Of a stretch of 10,695 bases of DNA, positions 6,419 through 10,695 are shown piece after piece (the first letter of the stretch is position 1; the number at the start of each line of letters is the position of its first letter). Source of the DNA: Flavobacteriaceae bacterium (GTDB taxonomy: Bacteria; Bacteroidota; Bacteroidia; Flavobacteriales; Flavobacteriaceae). The notes below the pieces were generated by a model. That model made no database searches and was not told where the DNA came from. It was given only the letters and a program-made list of their open reading frames with translations. The stretch lies in contig CATEMS010000364.1 in assembly GCA_949507465.1 (NCBI GenBank), positions 1 through 10,695 on the forward strand. Reading direction: 5' to 3'. The translations under genes and the position numbers were made by a program.

Positions 6419-7075
6419 ATGCTAAAAGCAGTACTTTTTGATATGGATGGTGTAATTGTAGACACAGAACCTCTGCACCGTAAAGCCTATTTTTTAATGT
6501 TTAAAGACATGGGTATACACGTCACAGAGCAAATGTATACGAGTTACACAGGCCAGTCTACTCTCAACATCTGCAAGCAATTGGTGGGGCATTTTAATCT
6601 AGATACAGATCCCAAAACACTGGTGGCAATCAAAAGAAAGCATTTCAAATATTTATTTGAAAATGACACCTCACTGCAACTTCTAGATGGCGTGTTAGAT
6701 CTTATCAAAAACTATCATGACAATGGCCTAACGCTAGTTTTAGCATCTTCTGCTTCTATGCCCAATATCAATCGTATTTTTGAGCGTTTTAATTTAGATC
6801 AATACTTTGTAGCTAAATTAAGTGGCGCAGATTTAAAACAAAGCAAACCACACCCAGAAATTTTCATAAACGCTGCAAAAGCATCAGGACATCCCAAAAA
6901 AAACTGTATGGTTATAGAAGATTCTAGCAATGGCATTAAAGCAGCCAACGATGCTGGTATTTTTGTGGTAGGATATGACAGCACTCACTCTACAGATCAA
7001 GATTATAGCAAGGCCGATAAAGTAGTAAGTTCTTTTTCTGAGCTTGATTATCACACCGTACTTAAGCTGTTTTAA
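6419..7075 (+). CDS. HAD-superfamily phosphatase / beta-phosphoglucomutase-like protein
   Basis: Haloacid dehalogenase superfamily, subfamily IA, of the beta-phosphoglucomutase/phosphatase group; probably a cytoplasmic sugar-phosphate phosphatase or mutase. All four HAD motifs are visible. Motif I is FDMDGVIVDTE, with nucleophile D8 and acid/base D10. Motif II is the LASSAS serine (S110/S111). Motif III is K143 in SKPHPE. Motif IV is VIEDSSNG, with E167 and D168 for Mg2+. Residues 15-90 form the helical C1 cap, which begins TEPLHRKAYF as in beta-PGM-like enzymes. The protein is 218 residues, a normal length. The ATG at 6419 is chosen over an in-frame TTG at 6389 because it starts two residues before the first strand and the upstream bases carry a promoter box. 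Specificity within this group cannot be set by motif alone, and no maltose/trehalose phosphorylase neighbour is present to argue for true beta-PGM. Confidence 0.92.
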   Translation: MLKAVLFDMDGVIVDTEPLHRKAYFLMFKDMGIHVTEQMYTSYTGQSTLNICKQLVGHFNLDTDPKTLVAIKRKHFKYLFENDTSLQLLDGVLDLIKNYHDNGLTLVLASSASMPNINRIFERFNLDQYFVAKLSGADLKQSKPHPEIFINAAKASGHPKKNCMVIEDSSNGIKAANDAGIFVVGYDSTHSTDQDYSKADKVVSSFSELDYHTVLKLF

Positions 7076-7106
7076 GACAGAGGTTTATGTGTGCTATTAT
7101 AAAATT

Positions 7107-7136
7107 GAAAAGCCACCACTTGCGTGATGGCTTTTC
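7107..7136 (+). terminator. Terminator hairpin after the HAD gene
   Basis: GAAAAGCCA-c-CAC pairs with GTG-a-TGGCTTTTC around a TTGC loop: 12 pairs with one internal mismatch, starting 31 bp past the HAD stop codon. The A/T outer arms supply the T tract within the 3' arm. It could also work in reverse for the convergent asparaginase operon, since T-rich sequence follows on the - strand too. Confidence 0.75.
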
Positions 7137-7164
7137 GCCCCAAATTTGATTAACACCCTTAGGT

Positions 7165-7304
7165 ATCAACCTACTTATAGCCCTGAAAATACACAAAATT
7201 GAGAAAATATCCACCTCATTTTTAACAACTTTTTATATTCTGACTTTAATTAGGGTACTTTTTACTTAGATACTCCCTAGCACTAAAAAGGCTAGTAGGT
7301 TGAT
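7165..7304. repeat. 11-bp inverted repeat flanking AT-rich non-coding DNA
   Basis: ATCAACCTACT (7165-7175) is the exact reverse complement of AGTAGGTTGAT (7294-7304), separated by 118 bp of AT-rich sequence with no credible ORF. An inner hairpin CTAGC-9 nt-GCTAG (7277-7295) overlaps the right arm. The arms lie in the 248-bp convergent gap between the HAD and asparaginase genes. They could be ends of a decayed mini-element or a long-range stem in an asparaginase-operon 3' UTR. No target-site duplication is visible. Confidence 0.5.
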
Positions 7305-7323
7305 TGAGTATTTGAAAGTACAC

Positions 7324-8328
7324 TTATTTTTTATTGTAAAAATCTGAATTACTGATTGTATTTTTTTGATGTTGATAAGTGGTAGTTGTAAAACCCTCAT
7401 GTATAGAGTAAGCTCCTGTTTCTCCTTTTTTATTGACCGCAATATACCCTACTTGAAAGTCTTGGATATTAGGTGTTTTTTCTATGATTCTAAGGATGGC
7501 TTGCTCACAGGCCTGTTGTGGAGATTTTCCTTGTCTCATAAGCTCCACAATTAAAAAACTCCCTACTGTTTTTAAAACCTCTTCTCCAAGTCCTGTAGCG
7601 GTTGCCGCGCCTATTTCATTATCAACAAAAAGACCAGAACCAATGATCGCTGAGTCTCCAACACGACCCGCCATTTTATATGCCAAACCGCTTGTGGTAC
7701 ACCCCCCAGAAATTGTTCCGTTTGTGTCTATGGCAAGCATTCCTATGGTATCATGGTTTTCTATATTAATAATGGGTTTGTATTTGGAGGTTTGCCTCCA
7801 GGTTTCCCAATCTTTCTTTGATTGTTCTGTCAACAAGTTTTCTCTTTCAAAACCCTGAGAAACAGCAAATTGTTCAGCCCCCCCCCCAGCCATAATAACA
7901 TGAGGGGTATCCTCCATTACTTTTTTAGCTACAGCAATAGGGTGTTTTATATTTTGCATGCATAACACCGCGCCATAATTTCCTTTTTCATTCATAACAC
8001 AAGCATCTAAAGTAACACGGCCCTCACGGTCTGGTAGCCCGCCAATACCAACAGATTGCCCCTTAGCATTAGCCTCCTCTACACCACAACCGGCAATCAC
8101 GGCGTCTAAAGCAGAGCTACCCTCTTGCAGAGACTGCCATGCCTTTTGTGTTGCCTGGGCTACACTCCAAGTAGCAATTACAACAGGAAGGGAAGCATCA
8201 GAAGTTTGTGACCTTAGTGTGGTCTTCGCTTTTTTTGAAGTTGCAGCTGTGGCCCTCAGGCTAGTGCCTAGTGTTGTTATTCCAACAGATCCTAATGCTG
8301 CTTTTTGTAAAAAATTACGTCTTTTCAT
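7324..8328 (-). CDS. N4-(beta-N-acetylglucosaminyl)-L-asparaginase, Tat-exported
   Basis: Glycosylasparaginase, an Ntn-hydrolase of the asparaginase-2 (T2) family that cleaves the GlcNAc-Asn bond of N-linked glycoproteins once the peptide has been trimmed. The N-terminus MKRRNFLQKAALGS is a twin-arginine (Tat) signal with hydrophobic stretch and Ala-rich end near 26-29, predicting periplasmic export as a folded protein. Mature landmarks are IATWSVAQA with W54, and SALDAVIAGCGVEEAN (72-87). The autoproteolysis site is NHDTIGM, where T194 becomes the N-terminal nucleophile of the beta subunit. T211/T212 and GRVGDS (221-226; R222 and D225 bind the substrate aspartyl group) follow, then TGLGEE. 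Length 334 fits precursors from related bacteria. It starts 4 bp after the GH92 stop, so the two are translationally linked. Anomaly: codons 148-151 lie on a run of ten G. Isoaspartyl peptidase is less likely because the HDT-type site and W-motif fit glycosylasparaginase. Confidence 0.92.
   Translation of the reverse strand: MKRRNFLQKAALGSVGITTLGTSLRATAATSKKAKTTLRSQTSDASLPVVIATWSVAQATQKAWQSLQEGSSALDAVIAGCGVEEANAKGQSVGIGGLPDREGRVTLDACVMNEKGNYGAVLCMQNIKHPIAVAKKVMEDTPHVIMAGGGAEQFAVSQGFERENLLTEQSKKDWETWRQTSKYKPIINIENHDTIGMLAIDTNGTISGGCTTSGLAYKMAGRVGDSAIIGSGLFVDNEIGAATATGLGEEVLKTVGSFLIVELMRQGKSPQQACEQAILRIIEKTPNIQDFQVGYIAVNKKGETGAYSIHEGFTTTTYQHQKNTISNSDFYNKK
7878..7887. repeat. C10/G10 homopolymer inside the asparaginase gene
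   Basis: Ten consecutive C on the + strand (G on the coding strand) encode Gly148-Gly150 plus the first base of Ala151 in an AGGGAEQF context. The frame is intact at this length. The tract lies upstream of the codon for the catalytic T194, so a change of one or two bases would abolish the enzyme. It could also be a site of sequencing error. Confidence 0.9.
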
Positions 8329-8332
8329 AGTG

Positions 8333-10695
8333 TTAGTTTATTTCTATTTCGTCTGTAAAAATCCAAGCCTTACCATCAAAAGGGTGGCCTAGATGCCAAG
8401 TAGGTACATCTCCTAAATTTGTAGCTTTTAGTCTTACATATTGTGCTTTTTGATTTGTTTGAAACACAACAGATTTTATAACCGCGTCCTTATTGGGTTT
8501 GGCTGCGTCTATTTTTTGGACCCCTATAGAGGTGAAGTTTTTACCATCTTGTGAAATCAAACACTCCACTTGGGTGGGATAAAAAATCCAACTGCGCTGT
8601 TCTTGTAAAAAGTTTGTTGTAATCTCTGAAAGATCTTGCAAGGATCCCAAATCTACAATAGCATCTACATCCTTATTACTATATCCCTGCCAAGCGCCCG
8701 TTCTAAAATCTAAGGCGCCCTTTATGCCATCAATCAGCGCGTTTTCTCCACTAGCGCTGTACTGATTTGCGTATTGAGTGTTTAGGGTAATGCTCACGTT
8801 TGGATCAATCTTAAAAAACTGTGTAGAGAGCACCCCGCTTTTTTTACCTTGTTTTTGTGCAAAGGTTTTAATTTCTACAGATTCTGAAATAGCAAGAGCA
8901 GTTTCATATTTAATAAATTTTCCTTGATCTATGCTGTAATAAATAGCTGCATCTGGATCTGCAACACCAAGGGTGATGCTGGTTGTGTTTTTAAAACTTA
9001 CATCGCCAGAGGCAATAAAAGGAGGTAGCAGTATCTGATGCTCTTGTATATGAGTGCTTGGAATTTGGGAGTCTTTTGTACCCCAAATACTTGGAGTGTT
9101 TGTCATTTCAAACTCTAAGATCCCTCCAGAGATAAGCTCATGGTGGTACAAATAACTTCTATCCAAGGCCTTGCCATTTAATTTGGCAGACTTGATGTAG
9201 AAATTTTCCTTGGACAGACCATTGGCTTTCACTGTAAATTGCTTTGAGTTTTCTAGATTTATGGTTGCCTTTTCAAACAAGGGAGATCCAATGATGTATT
9301 GATTACTACCTGGAGTTACAGGGTAAAATCCAAGAGAGCTAAACACATACCATGCGCTCATTTGCCCACAATCTTCATTTCCACTTATCCCACCTGGAGC
9401 GTTTGCGTATAAGGTTGTTAAAATCTCTCTTACAATACGCTGGGTATCATTTGGCCTATTAACAAAATTATACAAATAAGCCATGTGATGGCTTGGTTCA
9501 TTGCCATGAACATACTGCCCAATGAGTCCGGTAATATCTGGCTGCTTGCGTCCAGAGGTTTCTTGTTTTGCAGTAAACAAATCATCAAGGTGTTGTGCTA
9601 ATTGCTCTTTACCACCCATTAATTGCATCAAGCCAGATATATCTTGTGGGGCATACAAACTGTATTGCCAAGCATTGGCCTCTGTGTAATTAAAATTAAC
9701 CTCATAAGGATCAAAAGGACCAAACCAAGTATTATTAAACCTTCCTTGCATAAAACCAGTGCTTGGATTGTACATGTTTTTGTAATACTGTGCCCGCTCC
9801 GTAAATTGTTTAAACACCTGAGTATTCCCCATTTTCTGAGCCATTTGAGCAATGGTCCAGTCATCATATGCATATTCAAGAGTTTTGGAAACACTTTCGC
9901 TTTCCATTTCAACAGGAATAAAACCACTTGCTTTGTATGAAGCCAGGCCTAACTTATCCTGCATGGCGCTGTGTAGCATGGCCTCAAGCGCTTTTTTAGT
10001 ATCATATCCTCTAATGCCCTTAAGGTAAGCATCTGCAATTACGGGTACTCCATGGTACCCAATCATGCATCCAGTATAATTGGCACTCAAATCCCAAATT
10101 GGCATGATACCTCCATGGTCATATTTTGCCAAAAAGGTATGTATAAAATCATTGGTTCGCTCTTGTTCTATGATAGTATATAATGGATGAGCTGCTCTGT
10201 AGGTATCCCAAAGAGAGAACACAGTATAGTAGTCAAAATCCTTAGTTTGATGAATTTCTAGGTCCATACCCCTGTACCGACCATCTACATCTTGGTATAT
10301 ATTAGGAGCAATCATGGTGTGATACAAGGCCGTGTAAAAAGTAGCAAGGTGGTCTGTATTTGGGTCTTGGACAACAATTTTTTCTAACTGCTGTTCCCAA
10401 GATTGTGTGGCTTCCCTCTTGAGGGTCTCAAAGGTTTTTGAGCCAATTTCTACCTCCCTATTTAGTTTAGCCCCTGCTTGATCTACCGCAGAAATACCGA
10501 CGGATATATATACGGGTTCATTGTTTGGGTTTTTGAACTCTAAAGCACATTTTCTAGCACCTGGCATCCCCTTTTTTGGAGGCGATTGCAGCATGTCTGT
10601 AAATGGATGAGACGTTTTAATATTAAAAAACAACCGCTGGTCTGTTGCCCATGCCTCTGAAAATCTAAACCCTTGAATTTCTGTATCTGAAATAA
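8333..10695 (-). CDS. GH92 alpha-mannosidase with CHB_HEX_C and F5/8C modules (5' truncated)
   Basis: Glycoside hydrolase family 92 exo-acting, Ca2+-dependent alpha-mannosidase, removing mannose from high-mannose N-glycans or mannans, probably in the periplasm or on the cell surface. The frame is open to the window end; codons upstream of a TTG at 10633 encode GFRFSEAWATDQR, the conserved end of the GH92 N-terminal beta-domain, so the start lies outside. In visible numbering (786 residues), the (alpha/alpha)6 domain includes SLWDTYRAAHP, YVHGNEPSHH (394-403, catalytic-acid region) and GNEDCGQMSAWYVFSSLGFYP (about 438-458, catalytic-base and Ca region). Two modules follow: a chitobiase C-terminal-like Fn3 domain at about 555-628 (AAIYYSIDQGKFIKYE) and an F5/8 type C (discoidin, CBM32-like) domain at about 635-786, ending WIFTDEIEIN. 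No T9SS C-terminal domain is present. The stop is 4 bp before the asparaginase gene, forming an operon. The signal peptide is outside the window. Confidence 0.95.
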   Translation of the reverse strand, partial: ISDTEIQGFRFSEAWATDQRLFFNIKTSHPFTDMLQSPPKKGMPGARKCALEFKNPNNEPVYISVGISAVDQAGAKLNREVEIGSKTFETLKREATQSWEQQLEKIVVQDPNTDHLATFYTALYHTMIAPNIYQDVDGRYRGMDLEIHQTKDFDYYTVFSLWDTYRAAHPLYTIIEQERTNDFIHTFLAKYDHGGIMPIWDLSANYTGCMIGYHGVPVIADAYLKGIRGYDTKKALEAMLHSAMQDKLGLASYKASGFIPVEMESESVSKTLEYAYDDWTIAQMAQKMGNTQVFKQFTERAQYYKNMYNPSTGFMQGRFNNTWFGPFDPYEVNFNYTEANAWQYSLYAPQDISGLMQLMGGKEQLAQHLDDLFTAKQETSGRKQPDITGLIGQYVHGNEPSHHMAYLYNFVNRPNDTQRIVREILTTLYANAPGGISGNEDCGQMSAWYVFSSLGFYPVTPGSNQYIIGSPLFEKATINLENSKQFTVKANGLSKENFYIKSAKLNGKALDRSYLYHHELISGGILEFEMTNTPSIWGTKDSQIPSTHIQEHQILLPPFIASGDVSFKNTTSITLGVADPDAAIYYSIDQGKFIKYETALAISESVEIKTFAQKQGKKSGVLSTQFFKIDPNVSITLNTQYANQYSASGENALIDGIKGALDFRTGAWQGYSNKDVDAIVDLGSLQDLSEITTNFLQEQRSWIFYPTQVECLISQDGKNFTSIGVQKIDAAKPNKDAVIKSVVFQTNQKAQYVRLKATNLGDVPTWHLGHPFDGKAWIFTDEIEIN

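Noticed and set aside
7484..7858. 124-codon + strand ORF
   Set aside because: It is antisense to the asparaginase gene, shows no recognisable motif, and is explained by codon bias of the real gene.
9623..9940. 105-codon + strand ORF and the overlapping - strand 99-codon ORF
   Set aside because: Both are shadow frames within the GH92 catalytic domain with low-complexity, motif-free translations.
10631..10633. TTG at 10633 as the start of the GH92 protein
   Set aside because: The open frame continues upstream with conserved GH92 sequence (GFRFSEAWATDQ), so this is an internal Leu codon of a gene cut by the window edge.
1..10695. CRISPR array, tRNA, rRNA, insertion sequence, or defence/toxin-antitoxin module
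   Set aside because: No regularly spaced repeats, no tRNA-like cloverleaf noticed in intergenic gaps, no transposase or nuclease-effector pair; every long ORF belongs to a familiar metabolic or repair family.

Overview
The window looks like chromosomal DNA from a Bacteroidota member, most likely a (probably marine) Flavobacteriaceae species. The DNA is AT-rich. Shine-Dalgarno sites are almost absent. Several intergenic gaps carry the Bacteroidota -7 promoter pattern TAnnTTTG. The proteins have flavobacterial flavour: a GH92 enzyme with chitobiase C-terminal and F5/8C modules, a TonB-C-like lipoprotein, a flavobacterial-type RuvC and an M20 dipeptidase with the GHYDVQP motif. Species assignment is not possible from the window alone.

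Layout, left to right. The + strand opens with an M20 metallo-dipeptidase cut at its 5' end (3-1193), then a small SnoaL/DUF4440-like lipoprotein (1299-1793). Five genes follow on the - strand. In the direction of transcription they are hppD (6183-5020, with its own terminator), a TonB-C-like lipoprotein (4867-4391), ruvC (4296-3736, TTG start), hemW (3722-2601) and a KynB-type cyclase-family hydrolase (2561-1812). The last three are closely spaced (13 and 39 bp gaps) and probably form one transcript from a promoter just upstream of ruvC. A HAD phosphatase/beta-phosphoglucomutase-like gene (6419-7075, +) is divergent from hppD and ends in a clear hairpin. Last comes a convergent - strand operon: a GH92 alpha-mannosidase, cut at its 5' end by the window edge (10695-8333), followed after 4 bp by a Tat-exported glycosylasparaginase (8328-7324).

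Most of the window is housekeeping and general catabolism: DNA recombination, heme handling, tyrosine degradation, peptide hydrolysis and sugar-phosphate chemistry. The most functional coherence is in the GH92-glycosylasparaginase pair. One enzyme trims alpha-mannose from high-mannose glycans and the other cuts the GlcNAc-Asn linkage, which together suggest degradation of N-glycosylated proteins or glycopeptides. The most unusual sequence signal is a 10-base G tract inside the asparaginase reading frame, in an otherwise AT-rich gene. It could make the gene phase-variable. I found no CRISPR array, tRNA, rRNA, insertion sequence or recognisable defence system, and no convincing undescribed multi-gene system.
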